A stretch of DNA of 11,555 nucleotides from Bacteriovoracaceae bacterium UBA7695 (GTDB lineage Bacteria > Bdellovibrionota > Bacteriovoracia > Bacteriovoracales > Bacteriovoracaceae): positions 1 to 11,555 of the forward strand of contig DLGL01000121.1 in the NCBI GenBank assembly GCA_002482685.1. The letters are read 5' to 3'. The notes below the pieces were generated by a model, which had not been told where the DNA came from, did no database searches, and worked only from the letters and a program-made list of their open reading frames with translations. Both the position numbers and the translations under genes were made by a program. Each line of letters opens with the position of its first letter. Position 1 is the first letter of the stretch. Shown here piece after piece: positions 1 to 6,966 of the stretch.

Positions 1-346
1 AAAGGGAAACTCCCTCAGGGGCAAGTCCACCCAGATACACCAAAGATGCGCCCGATGGTCTGATCCAGTTGATAAAATTAACAGCGGCCATGGCCTCTAG
101 ATTTTCAAATTGTGAGGTCGCCTCTTTTAATCCATGGATTAAATAAAAGGCTTTATCAAATTTTTTAATTTTGGGAAGGCTCTCAGGATTAAGGATATCC
201 CCTTCAATCCATTTAACCTCTTTCAATTTTTCATCGCTATTTTTCAGATCACGGACAAAAGCCGTAACTTCATGGCCACTTTCAAGCAAACGTTGAATAA
301 GGGCCTGTCCAACAAAACCATTCGCCCCGGTAACAAGAACTTTCAT
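1..346 (-). CDS. NAD(P)-binding SDR-family protein, partial (C-terminus outside the window)
   Basis: The visible 115 residues begin MKVLVTGANGFVGQAL, a beta-alpha-beta Rossmann start with the GxxGxxG dinucleotide-binding motif (GANGFVG). Further on it has FYLIHGL and LVYLGGLAP, which match the core strands of the atypical extended SDR (NmrA-like) family. The start codon is fixed by the ATGA overlap with the end of the upstream gene on the same strand: ATG at 346-344 shares bases with the TGA at 345-343. This suggests translational coupling in one operon. The N-terminal half resembles that of the upstream gene (same Rossmann start, same FYLIHG/YYLVHS and YLGG positions), so the two look like a tandem paralogous pair. 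Substrate is unknown. The gene runs off the left edge, so its full length and any C-terminal domain cannot be judged. Confidence 0.88.
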   Translation of the reverse strand, partial: MKVLVTGANGFVGQALIQRLLESGHEVTAFVRDLKNSDEKLKEVKWIEGDILNPESLPKIKKFDKAFYLIHGLKEATSQFENLEAMAAVNFINWIRPSGASLVYLGGLAPEGVSL

Positions 347-1722
347 ACTTTAACCTTTTTTTCGGAAATAACATGCCACTTAAGATGCTCACCAAAAGCA
401 CTCATAACAAAGAGATGGATAATGGCCTGAGTGAAACGGTAAATAAACCAAGGTAGTGATGGTCTGAATTCATGAATAGCTGCCATCACATATTTTTTAT
501 CCAAAACTTCTCTGAACTCTAGCCGTCCACGCTCTTGCTTAGCGGATAGAAATCCACCTACGATGTATAAGAGCTGCCTGTCAGGAGAACTACGCTCAAC
601 ACTTCTCTTCAAAATAAGAAGCTTTAACTTGGGATCAAACAAATAAAATGTACAGCATTCACCTTCGAGTTGAACTTTAATCAAGGTCGAAAAAAAACTT
701 GGAAGCCAGTTAAAATACTCAAGGGCCACCCATTCTGCATTTCGCCCGGATGGAAGAACTAACCGCTGGATGGAGCGCACATCTTTCTCCACAGGAACAT
801 AGCCTTTATAATTAGAGCGCTCCTCTTCAACTAACGAGAGTCCGAGTGCTTCATCAAGGGAGGTTTGCAAATCTCCCGGGTAGGGATAAGCATGTTCCGG
901 TCCAGCAAGCATTTCATGCTTGAGGCTTAACACCAGGGGATAGACAAGTTTTTTAGGAACACCTGTAACAAGAGAAACCCAAAAACGGGACAGAGACAAA
1001 GGTATTATATTGAGAGTGATAAGCTTGGAGCTCTTTCTGATTTTTTTTCCCACCCTCTGAATAAGACCCTGGTAGGTAATGATCTCAGGCCCACCAATAT
1101 CGTAGATTTTTTTCTGTATCGATTCATCGTTCAGTACTCTGATAAGAGCAGTAATGACATCTTTTAAGGCCACCGGCTGAGACATGGTTTTTGTCCATGC
1201 AGGACAAATCATAATCGGCAACCTTTTTATAAGCCTTTCCAGAATTGTGAATGAGGAACCATGAGGTCCAATAATCAGACCCGCCCGTAGGACTGTTGTA
1301 TCAATGCGTGAGTTTCTGAAAGTCTCTTCTACTTCAAGACGACTTCGAAGATGCCAACTTAAGTCGTCCACATAAGGAATCATGCCGCCCAGATAGATGA
1401 TGTGCTTGAGTTTGTGAATATTCCCAGCTCTGACAAAATTATCTGACATGATAAGATCAAAATCGTAAAAAGTTCCTTGGGACAAAGAAGCCGAAGGAAG
1501 CATGGAATGAACGAGGTAGTACGCCATTTCGCAACCAGACATGGCCTCTGCAATATCTTTTAGTGAAAACAAGTCACACTTCTTCCACGTAAGTCGCGGA
1601 TGCGTAGAGCTCCGCTGACTGCGAGAGAGCCCAACGATCTCGTTATTTTCATCTTTAAGTAATTGATCAATTAACGCATGTCCAATAAATCCACTGGCGC
1701 CTGCGATAAGGATTTTTCTCAT
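343..1722 (-). CDS. SDR-family oxidoreductase with C-terminal DUF2867-like domain (YbjT-type)
   Basis: A 459-residue protein. Residues 8-14 (GASGFIG) form the Rossmann GxxGxxG loop, followed by AYYLVHSM (67-74), IIYLGGMIP (108-116) and the RSRLEVEE segment (127-134) typical of atypical SDRs; I see no classical YxxxK catalytic pair there (the segment reads WHLRSRLEVE). The last ~130 residues (LLILKRS, GRLEFREVLD, AIHEFRPSLPWFIYR) match the DUF2867 domain that follows the SDR domain in E. coli YbjT-like proteins of about 476 residues, so the length is normal. Such proteins probably bind NAD(P)H, but the substrate is unknown. An AGGA lies a few bases upstream of the ATG. It is the first gene of a minus-strand pair and overlaps the next SDR gene by 4 bases. 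The 44-base gap to the divergent gene at 1767 must hold both control regions. Confidence 0.88.
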   Translation of the reverse strand: MRKILIAGASGFIGHALIDQLLKDENNEIVGLSRSQRSSTHPRLTWKKCDLFSLKDIAEAMSGCEMAYYLVHSMLPSASLSQGTFYDFDLIMSDNFVRAGNIHKLKHIIYLGGMIPYVDDLSWHLRSRLEVEETFRNSRIDTTVLRAGLIIGPHGSSFTILERLIKRLPIMICPAWTKTMSQPVALKDVITALIRVLNDESIQKKIYDIGGPEIITYQGLIQRVGKKIRKSSKLITLNIIPLSLSRFWVSLVTGVPKKLVYPLVLSLKHEMLAGPEHAYPYPGDLQTSLDEALGLSLVEEERSNYKGYVPVEKDVRSIQRLVLPSGRNAEWVALEYFNWLPSFFSTLIKVQLEGECCTFYLFDPKLKLLILKRSVERSSPDRQLLYIVGGFLSAKQERGRLEFREVLDKKYVMAAIHEFRPSLPWFIYRFTQAIIHLFVMSAFGEHLKWHVISEKKVKV

Positions 1723-1766
1723 TTAAATCCTAGCGAATGTTTCAGGGAGTGTAGCATAATCAAGGG

Positions 1767-2537
1767 ATGATTTTGATGAGAATCTTGCCTGGAGTTCTTA
1801 AAGAGTTACTAAAGCATGTGCCAACGGTGCTCTTCGAAGCCGTTGAGTGGAGCGTCTTAGCCTCAGAACTCCCAAAACTGTCCCGCCGTATCATACAAAA
1901 AGAGGGATTTTCAGAGTTATTTGACTTGCAAAAGGCCTATCTCTCACCTTTTCAGATCCATCTTGTCTCAGAAATGTCTAACCACACCATCCCTCAGAAT
2001 AATAAGCAAGCTGCAGAGAAAATCCTGACACTTTATTTCGCCCAACTTTTTTCTCCTCACGGCCTGTTCCTAGACCTAGGACCCTCACATCTGGAAATGA
2101 ATGCCAGTGGTCTCAACTTCAGTCCTTCAGGTTTATGGACAAAATTTAGCCCTCAATTTTCTGATGGTATAACTGATATCTATGATGGTTTCTATCTTGA
2201 AGATGAAAATCTTTTTCATCAAGGTTTAATAAAATCCGGTCTCAGCTCAAATGAGTGGTCTCAATCAGACAGAGATGAGCTGGCCCAACTTTTCAAATCT
2301 CATTTCGGAGCTTCGGTCACAAGTGAGATGACTTTTGATCTTGAAACATTTAAAAAATCTTTCTTTAAAGTTGCAGATTTTCTATTAAAGAAAAAAGTCA
2401 ATATTTCTACAGACTTTCTGTATCTCGGAATTTCTCTGGTCACGATGTACTCAAGTCTTGAGAAGACCCAAGCAAGTGTTGATGTCAAAAAAATCTACCT
2501 GGAAGTTAAAGCTGCAAAAGACGTCTCGCTTCCGTAA
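1767..2537 (+). CDS. Orphan protein resembling a degenerate C-lobe of ABC1/UbiB (AarF) kinases
   Basis: A 256-residue protein with no signal peptide or clear membrane segment. By eye, residues 85-143 follow the layout of the ABC1/UbiB C-lobe: KILTLYFAQLFSPHGLF, then LDLGPSHL where the family has the HADPHPGN loop, then NFSPSGLWTKFSP where it has LIDFGMVGRLSP. Residues 213-232 (ISTDFLYLGISLVTMYSSLE) resemble the family's C-terminal helices. Both catalytic aspartates would be lost (DFG reads PSG at 120-122), and there is no N-lobe or KxGQ motif. If real, it is a truncated pseudokinase-like member (the family is usually 430-550 residues). Two starts are possible: ATG 1767, six bases after a CATAAT (1755-1760), or ATG 1776, nine bases after AAGGG (1762-1766). 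Its 3' end overlaps the convergent HAD gene by 32 bases. The gene is clear; the family link is tentative. Confidence 0.72.
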   Translation: MILMRILPGVLKELLKHVPTVLFEAVEWSVLASELPKLSRRIIQKEGFSELFDLQKAYLSPFQIHLVSEMSNHTIPQNNKQAAEKILTLYFAQLFSPHGLFLDLGPSHLEMNASGLNFSPSGLWTKFSPQFSDGITDIYDGFYLEDENLFHQGLIKSGLSSNEWSQSDRDELAQLFKSHFGASVTSEMTFDLETFKKSFFKVADFLLKKKVNISTDFLYLGISLVTMYSSLEKTQASVDVKKIYLEVKAAKDVSLP

Positions 2538-3156
2538 AATCAAAAAGAATATTCTCAGTCAGAGGCTTTAATTCATATGCCTGATGAGAGGTTGCAACAC
2601 CCACGATCATGCAACCGGCCCTCTGTCCTGACTCGAGTCCTGCCAGCGAATCTTCAAACACCACACAATTTTTTGGGTCCACATCAAGCTTGGCTGCGCA
2701 TCTCAGGTAGACTTCCGGATCAGGTTTACCATTTGTGACTTGTGGCCCATCAACAATGACATGAAAATACTTACGCAAAAATAATTTATCTAAAGTGAAA
2801 TCAACATTCGATGTGGGAGCCGAGGTTCCTAAAGCGACCTTGAACTGGTTAGCGTTTAAAAATTCCAGAAAATCTATTAACCCTTTTAGCGGTTTCATTT
2901 CAGCTTCGTAAAGCTTTTGATAATTAGATTCTTTTTCATTGGCATAGGCTTCGACTTGCTCAGCAGAGATGTTTCCAAAGATCATTTTAAACAGGTCCGC
3001 ATTGGTTTTACCGTTAAAGCGGTCCCGGTAAATGGTCTCATCTAACGGGAATTTATATTTTGCCGCAAATTCCATCCACGCTTTAAAATGAAAACGGTGA
3101 TTATCCACCACCACTCCATCCATATCAAAAATAAAACCTTTCAAATGACTCATCAT
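2506..3156 (-). CDS. HAD-superfamily phosphatase, beta-phosphoglucomutase-like
   Basis: A 216-residue cytoplasmic HAD subfamily I enzyme with all four motifs visible: motif I FDMDGVVVD (nucleophile D11, acid/base D13), motif II GTSAP (T111, S112), motif III Lys in NGKPDPEVY (K144) and motif IV VVFEDSLAG (E168, D169) for Mg2+ binding. The helical cap begins right after motif I with HFKAW and continues with RFNGKTNADLF, as in beta-phosphoglucomutases and related sugar-phosphate phosphatases; H23 occupies the place of the phosphoglucomutase cap histidine. Mutase or phosphatase activity cannot be decided by eye. The start may be 3156 or the adjacent in-frame ATG at 3153; GGGGTG ends two bases before the first and five before the second, so the second is slightly favoured. 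It is divergent from the GNAT gene (60-base gap), and its tail overlaps the gene at 1767-2537. Confidence 0.92.
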   Translation of the reverse strand: MMSHLKGFIFDMDGVVVDNHRFHFKAWMEFAAKYKFPLDETIYRDRFNGKTNADLFKMIFGNISAEQVEAYANEKESNYQKLYEAEMKPLKGLIDFLEFLNANQFKVALGTSAPTSNVDFTLDKLFLRKYFHVIVDGPQVTNGKPDPEVYLRCAAKLDVDPKNCVVFEDSLAGLESGQRAGCMIVGVATSHQAYELKPLTENILFDFTEARRLLQL

Positions 3157-3180
3157 TTCACCCCATCGTTATAATTTTAT

Positions 3181-3210
3181 TTTACTCATTAAGTGTGAAT
3201 TGACTATGAT
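3181..3210 (+). promoter_or_regulatory. Candidate sigma70-type promoter for the GNAT gene
   Basis: TTTACT (3181-3186), an 18-base spacer and TATGAT (3205-3210, five of six consensus). Only six bases separate the -10 hexamer from the ATG at 3217, so the expected transcription start falls on the start codon itself. No Shine-Dalgarno sequence precedes this ATG, which fits a leaderless mRNA. Confidence 0.4.
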
Positions 3211-3216
3211 CATCCT

Positions 3217-3738
3217 ATGATACGTTTTCAGACTGCTACAATTTCAGAAGCTGACTCACTTGCCCAATTTGTGAATTCTGCCTACCGAGGAGAATTTGCG
3301 AAGACCGGCTGGACCACGGAAGCCGATCTGCTCGACGGGCAACGGACCGATGGCGAAAGCATAAAACAGATCATTGAAGCCCCATTGAATCAGATTGAGT
3401 GCGCATATAGCTTGAAACCTGAGTCTCTTATAGGATGTGTTCATTTGATTCAGGAAGGATCTGAAACACTGTATTTTGGAATGCTAACGGTAAGTCCGAC
3501 CATGCAGGGAAAAGGTTTTGGAAAAATCCTTCTTAATCATATTGAGCAGATTGCAAAATCCTATGGATGTAAAAAAATTCGCATTACAGTCATTCCTTCA
3601 CGCAAAGAGCTGATCGATTACTATAAAAGGCGGGGTTTTAAAGAAACGGGTCGCTTCGAAGCTTTCCCTACTGACCCAAAATTTGGCATCCCAAAAGTTT
3701 CGGATCTAAGTCTGCAGGAATTTATAAAAGAGCTCTAA
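3217..3738 (+). CDS. GNAT-family N-acetyltransferase
   Basis: A 173-residue single-domain GNAT protein. The acetyl-CoA-binding motif A is clear: LTVSPTMQGKGFGKILL, with the Q/RxxGxG/A signature at Q97-G100-G102, followed by the alpha helix, KKIRITVIPSRKELIDYYKRRGF and the conserved C-terminal tyrosines (Y135, Y136) and RRGF turn. The N-terminus (MIRFQTATISEADSLAQFVNSAY) is the usual strand 1 and helix 1. It transfers an acetyl group from acetyl-CoA to an amine; the acceptor cannot be predicted. There is no ribosome binding site before the ATG; a -10-like TATGAT lies six bases upstream. The stop codon TAA overlaps the TAG of the convergent exonuclease gene by four bases (CTAA, 3735-3738). Confidence 0.92.
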   Translation: MIRFQTATISEADSLAQFVNSAYRGEFAKTGWTTEADLLDGQRTDGESIKQIIEAPLNQIECAYSLKPESLIGCVHLIQEGSETLYFGMLTVSPTMQGKGFGKILLNHIEQIAKSYGCKKIRITVIPSRKELIDYYKRRGFKETGRFEAFPTDPKFGIPKVSDLSLQEFIKEL

Positions 3739-4388
3739 ACTCCGTCGTGCATTTTTTGATAGATCAGAAGTCCTGCTAAAGCATCACAAGCAGCATAGAG
3801 GATCTGCGCTTCTGTTAAAGGAGACTTCTCCCAGTTAGTAATTTTGGCCGCCTTGGACAGGCGCTGTTCGAGAAAAATTCCTACAAGTGCGCGAAGTCCT
3901 AAACTTTCAAAACCTTCCTCTTGCACCACCTTAGCAATATCGTAAAACCCCTTAGGCTCAAAAGAGGACAAGGCCTGAAGGGCCTTAACATCGTCACGAA
4001 CGGCCACGCCGACTTTGAGAATCGACTCATTGGTAAAGATATCTTTGAGCTCTTGAAGGAGAGGGATTTTATTTAACCGAAATAAATAAGTGCACTCATC
4101 TGTAGCTAGTTGAAGCAAGGCCACTGAATTAGTCTGGCCTCGCACAAATACGGGCTTAATTTCAATGTCAAACCCCAGGACTTTTGCTTCGGCTATTTTA
4201 GGAATTACCGAAAGTGCATGCTTTTGGTCTTCAATTAATTCAATTTTATTCGGGTGTTGAAACAGTGGAAGCTCATTGAGCTCCTCCTTGCTGATATAGG
4301 CCCTGTATTCACATAAAGGTTTTGTCATTTTCAAATGATAGTCAGCGTTCTTATTTTCGTCACCCTTAATCAGCACAATCCCTGACAA
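3735..4388 (-). CDS. Stand-alone RNase D/WRN-type 3'-5' exonuclease (DEDDy)
   Basis: A 217-residue protein containing only the DnaQ-like exonuclease fold, without the HRDC domains of true RNase D. Visible catalytic motifs are LGFDIEIKP (D74, E76; Exo I), KVGVAVRDDVKAL (D133, Exo II; WRN has VGVGIEGD here) and YAACDA (Y198-x3-D202, Exo III), preceded by NWEKSPLTEAQ as in WRN. It probably degrades RNA or DNA from the 3' end with two metal ions, in the cytoplasm. The start is unsure: position 4388 is TTG, a GTG at 4376 has AGGG three bases upstream, and the first in-frame ATG is codon 21. The catalytic core is intact with any of these. It is convergent with the GNAT gene (4-base overlap) and divergent from the FMN protein at 4471. 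Confidence 0.88.
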   Translation of the reverse strand: MSGIVLIKGDENKNADYHLKMTKPLCEYRAYISKEELNELPLFQHPNKIELIEDQKHALSVIPKIAEAKVLGFDIEIKPVFVRGQTNSVALLQLATDECTYLFRLNKIPLLQELKDIFTNESILKVGVAVRDDVKALQALSSFEPKGFYDIAKVVQEEGFESLGLRALVGIFLEQRLSKAAKITNWEKSPLTEAQILYAACDALAGLLIYQKMHDGV

Positions 4389-4470
4389 ATCTGATCATGG
4401 CAACTCTCGCCCACTGCGGCCGGGGCCAAGTTGGGTTAAAATAGGAAGATATATTGTAAGGAGACCTTGT

Positions 4471-6099
4471 ATGAGAAAAATTTTCTTGACCGCTTCCGCG
4501 GCCATGTTTGCCCTTCATGTGGTGAGCTTCTTTTTTATGCCGTGGGCACTTCTTTTAACTATCATCACTGTCCCGGTTTTTATCCTTGGAGTGGTGGACA
4601 TCAATCAAAAAAAACATTCGATCCGTAGAAACTTTCCTGTCATAGGACATATGCGCTACATCCTGGAAATGATCCGTCCTGAGATAAGTCAGTATTTTAT
4701 TGAATCCAATACCGACGGCACTCCCTTTTCTCGTGAAGAAAGATCTGTCGTTTATCAGCGTTCTAAAAAGGTTACGGATACTATACCTTTTGGAACTCAA
4801 AGAAATGTTTACGAAGAAGGCTATGAATATGTCCCCCACTCAATATCGCCTGTTCATGTTGACCCAAAAGAGCTTCGTGTCTTGGTCGGAAGTAAAGATT
4901 GTAAGCAGCCCTACCTTGCTTCTGTATTAAACATCTCGGCCATGAGTTACGGTTCTCTTAGTCAAAATGCCATCCTCGCTTTGAATGGTGGGGCCAAAGA
5001 TGGTGGCTTTGCCCACAACACTGGTGAAGGGGGCCTGTCTCCTTATCATTTACAAAATGGTGGAGATATCATCTGGCAAATCGGCACCGGTTATTTCGGA
5101 TGCCGTGATGATCAGGGGAATTTTAGTGATTCTCTTTTCGCTGAAAGATCCAAAGATGAAAGAGTAAAGATGATCGAGATTAAGCTCTCTCAGGGTGCTA
5201 AGCCTGGTCACGGAGGAATTCTTCCTAAAGAAAAGCTCACCAAAGAAATTTCTATGATACGAAATGTGCCTTTAGGCAGAGACGTGATTTCTCCTCCATG
5301 GCACTCATCATTTTCAACTCCATTGGAGCTCTGTCAATTTATTGCAAAACTCCGCACTCTCTCAGAAGGAAAGCCAGTGGGGATTAAACTTTGTATTGGC
5401 CGTGAATCGGAATTTTTCGCTCTCTGCAAGGCGATGATTGAAACTGGAGTTTGCCCTGACTATATTGCAATTGACGGTGGAGAAGGTGGAACAGGTGAAG
5501 CCCCTCTTGAATTTTCAAACTCCGTTGGTATGCCCGGGCAGGATGCTATTGTGTTTGCAGTAAATGCCTTGAGAGGATTTAATCTTAAGAAAGATATTCG
5601 TGTCTTCGCTTCAGGGAAACTCACTTCAGCTTTCGGCATCATCCGTCAGCTGGCCATGGGTGTAGACGTTTGCTACGCTGCCAGACCTTTTCTTCTGTCT
5701 CTGGGATGCATCCAGGCCTTGCGCTGTAACACCAATGATTGTCCAACAGGCGTGGCCACCCAGGACCCACATCTTGTAAGAGGACTTGTGGTGAGTGATA
5801 AACGGACACGGGTAAAGAATTTTCATGAACAAACAACCAAAGGTGTCGCCGAAATTTTAGGCGCCATGGGAGTTGATAATCACCGCTCGCTTACTCCGCA
5901 TCATTTGCGCCGCAGGATCTCTCAGCTGGATGTGCAACCGTTATCTGCCATCATTCCGTGGGTGGAGGAAGGCTCTTATCTGGCCGGTTCAATTCCTGAA
6001 AAATGGAAGAATGATTATGAGATTTCGTCTTCTCACAGCTTCCGCCCACAGGAAGCTTCCTTAGTAGGCTACGATCTTCTAAAACAAGTTGAGAGTTAA
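4471..6099 (+). CDS. Membrane-anchored FMN-binding glutamate synthase family protein
   Basis: A 542-residue protein. Residues ~5-22 and ~24-44 are two hydrophobic segments that probably form a membrane hairpin; the rest is a glutamate-synthase (GltB central/FMN) TIM-barrel domain. Diagnostic motifs are LNISAMSYGSLS, HNTGEGGLSPYH, KPGHGGILP, VISPPWHSSF, DGGEGGTGEAP (from D335) and ASGK. A C-x5-C-x4-C array (C413, C419, C424, in CIQALRCNTNDCPTG) has the exact spacing of the [3Fe-4S] ligands of glutamate synthase. The glutaminase domain and the C-terminal beta-helix domain of true GltB are absent, so it cannot supply ammonia from glutamine by itself. Stand-alone members are common in bacteria and their reaction is unknown to me. 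A strong AAGGAG (4458-4463) lies seven bases before the ATG. Four bases separate its stop from the convergent gene at 6104. Confidence 0.92.
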   Translation: MRKIFLTASAAMFALHVVSFFFMPWALLLTIITVPVFILGVVDINQKKHSIRRNFPVIGHMRYILEMIRPEISQYFIESNTDGTPFSREERSVVYQRSKKVTDTIPFGTQRNVYEEGYEYVPHSISPVHVDPKELRVLVGSKDCKQPYLASVLNISAMSYGSLSQNAILALNGGAKDGGFAHNTGEGGLSPYHLQNGGDIIWQIGTGYFGCRDDQGNFSDSLFAERSKDERVKMIEIKLSQGAKPGHGGILPKEKLTKEISMIRNVPLGRDVISPPWHSSFSTPLELCQFIAKLRTLSEGKPVGIKLCIGRESEFFALCKAMIETGVCPDYIAIDGGEGGTGEAPLEFSNSVGMPGQDAIVFAVNALRGFNLKKDIRVFASGKLTSAFGIIRQLAMGVDVCYAARPFLLSLGCIQALRCNTNDCPTGVATQDPHLVRGLVVSDKRTRVKNFHEQTTKGVAEILGAMGVDNHRSLTPHHLRRRISQLDVQPLSAIIPWVEEGSYLAGSIPEKWKNDYEISSSHSFRPQEASLVGYDLLKQVES

Positions 6100-6103
6100 A
6101 CTG

Positions 6104-6427
6104 CTATTCAACGTCCGGTAAAATGGCACGGGTAAACTTAATTGAGTATCTGGCACAGCCAAGACCATGGGCCTGATGAACGTCCCCTACTACGCAATAT
6201 GTTTTTCCAGGGATCATCGACCTGAGAATTGTATCTCTCATGTGGCAAAGTGGCATTTCATCCATTTCACAAGAGTTATCTAATCTATAGGCACCATGGC
6301 TTGTAATCACCAGATTAACCAGCATCATGGATTGCCCACAGCTAGAGAGAACGCGGTACTCTCCACAAGTCACTGTAGCAAAAGCGAGTTGAGGAATGAG
6401 AAGGAAAAGCAGAATGAATAGTTTCAT
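6104..6427 (-). CDS. Small secreted cysteine-rich protein, unknown family
   Basis: A 107-residue protein with a signal peptide: MKLFILLFLLIPQLAFA followed by TVTCGEY, with a signal peptidase I type AFA site after residue 17. The mature ~90 residues hold six cysteines (TVTCG, SSCGQ, NSCEM, PLCHM, TYCVV, LGCAR), which points to three disulfide bonds in the periplasm or outside the cell. The frame is open upstream to 6514, but that would put ~29 extra residues before a clean signal peptide and overlap the upstream gene by 77 bases; ATG 6427 leaves a 10-base gap to the upstream stop and is preferred. No strong ribosome binding site is visible, so it may depend on the upstream gene with which it probably forms a two-gene unit. 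I do not recognise the family. Confidence 0.75.
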   Translation of the reverse strand: MKLFILLFLLIPQLAFATVTCGEYRVLSSCGQSMMLVNLVITSHGAYRLDNSCEMDEMPLCHMRDTILRSMIPGKTYCVVGDVHQAHGLGCARYSIKFTRAILPDVE

Positions 6428-6437
6428 ATTTATAAAC

Positions 6438-6863
6438 CTAGATCTTTTCGCATTTTGGAAGATGAGCGCTGAAAAATATTTTTGCTTGATTGAAAAGCGA
6501 GCGATTAGAAACAAAATAATTTGAGAAAAAGTACTTATAGACTCGTTTTACCAATTGGTTTTGCGCATCTTCATTAATGGCCGAAATGGTTACAGAATAA
6601 TCAGGTTTTAGTTTTACCGGCTCATCGTGAATATCAACAATTGCCTCAAGAACAATTCCATTTTCATAAACTGATCCTGAAGAAGTAAAAATGAATCCAT
6701 TGTCTTCTAACTTTTCCATCAGTTCTGCAGTCTGGACTTCAGTAAACGCTGATCCACCAACCTTTGATGAGGAGAGCTCACATGTTGCATGCTTAATGGT
6801 TTCTGCAGCAGCAAATGAAGGGAGTACTAAAAATAAAGATGTAACGAAGAGGAAGATTTTCAT
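6438..6863 (-). CDS. Small secreted protein, unknown family
   Basis: A 141-residue protein starting MKIFLFVTSLFLVLPSFAAA then ETIKHATCELSS: a typical signal peptide with cleavage after AAA at about residue 20. The mature part has two cysteines, one near each end (ATCEL and PKCEKI), and a mixed beta-rich look (GFIFTSSGSVYENGIVLEAIVDI, VKLKPDYSVTISAI). An alternative GTG start at 6872 is preceded by AAGAAG and would add three residues. The ATG at 6863 lies seven bases after GATAAC, which could be a -10, but no -35 is visible. It follows the tRNA-Arg terminator on the same strand and is ten bases upstream of the cysteine-rich secreted protein, so the two are probably co-transcribed. Function unknown; a role in the envelope is the only inference the sequence allows. 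Confidence 0.72.
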   Translation of the reverse strand: MKIFLFVTSLFLVLPSFAAAETIKHATCELSSSKVGGSAFTEVQTAELMEKLEDNGFIFTSSGSVYENGIVLEAIVDIHDEPVKLKPDYSVTISAINEDAQNQLVKRVYKYFFSNYFVSNRSLFNQAKIFFSAHLPKCEKI

Positions 6864-6927
6864 AAAAAACACGTTATCGCTTCTTACGGTGTGTTGTCTC
6901 GGGCTTTTTTAGGAACCGAAAAAGGCC

Positions 6928-6955
6928 AAAAAAAAGCCCCTTCGCGAGGGGCTTT
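6928..6955 (-). terminator. Rho-independent terminator of tRNA-Arg
   Basis: Read on the minus strand, AAAGCCCC and GGGGCTTT form a stem of at least eight pairs around a short TCGCG-containing loop, followed by eight T's (the A run at 6928-6935 on the plus strand). It starts 12 bases after the encoded CCA of tRNA-Arg and lies 65 bases before the secreted-protein gene, so it ends the tRNA transcript and separates it from that gene. Confidence 0.88.
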
Positions 6956-6966
6956 CTAAGTTAAAA

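Noticed and set aside
4389..4470. GC-rich patch (CCACTGCGGCCGGGGCC) and AT-rich TAAAAT/TATATT before the FMN gene as a promoter or operator
   Set aside because: No -35 hexamer at acceptable spacing; only the ribosome binding site at 4458-4463 can be supported.
5626..5836. Antisense frames opposite the FMN-binding protein gene
   Set aside because: The plus-strand frame carries the iron-sulfur and flavin motifs; the antisense frames have no motif, no ribosome binding site and follow from codon bias.
6428..6514. N-terminal extension of the cysteine-rich secreted protein to 6514
   Set aside because: It would bury the signal peptide behind 29 residues and overlap the upstream gene by 77 bases; the ATG at 6427 explains the sequence better.
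6901..6939. Inverted repeat GGGCTTTTTT / AAAAAAGCCC flanking 19 bases, which could look like a second terminator or operator
   Set aside because: Its right arm is the T tract and stem of the tRNA terminator; the left arm is A/T-rich low-complexity sequence, so I treat the match as chance.
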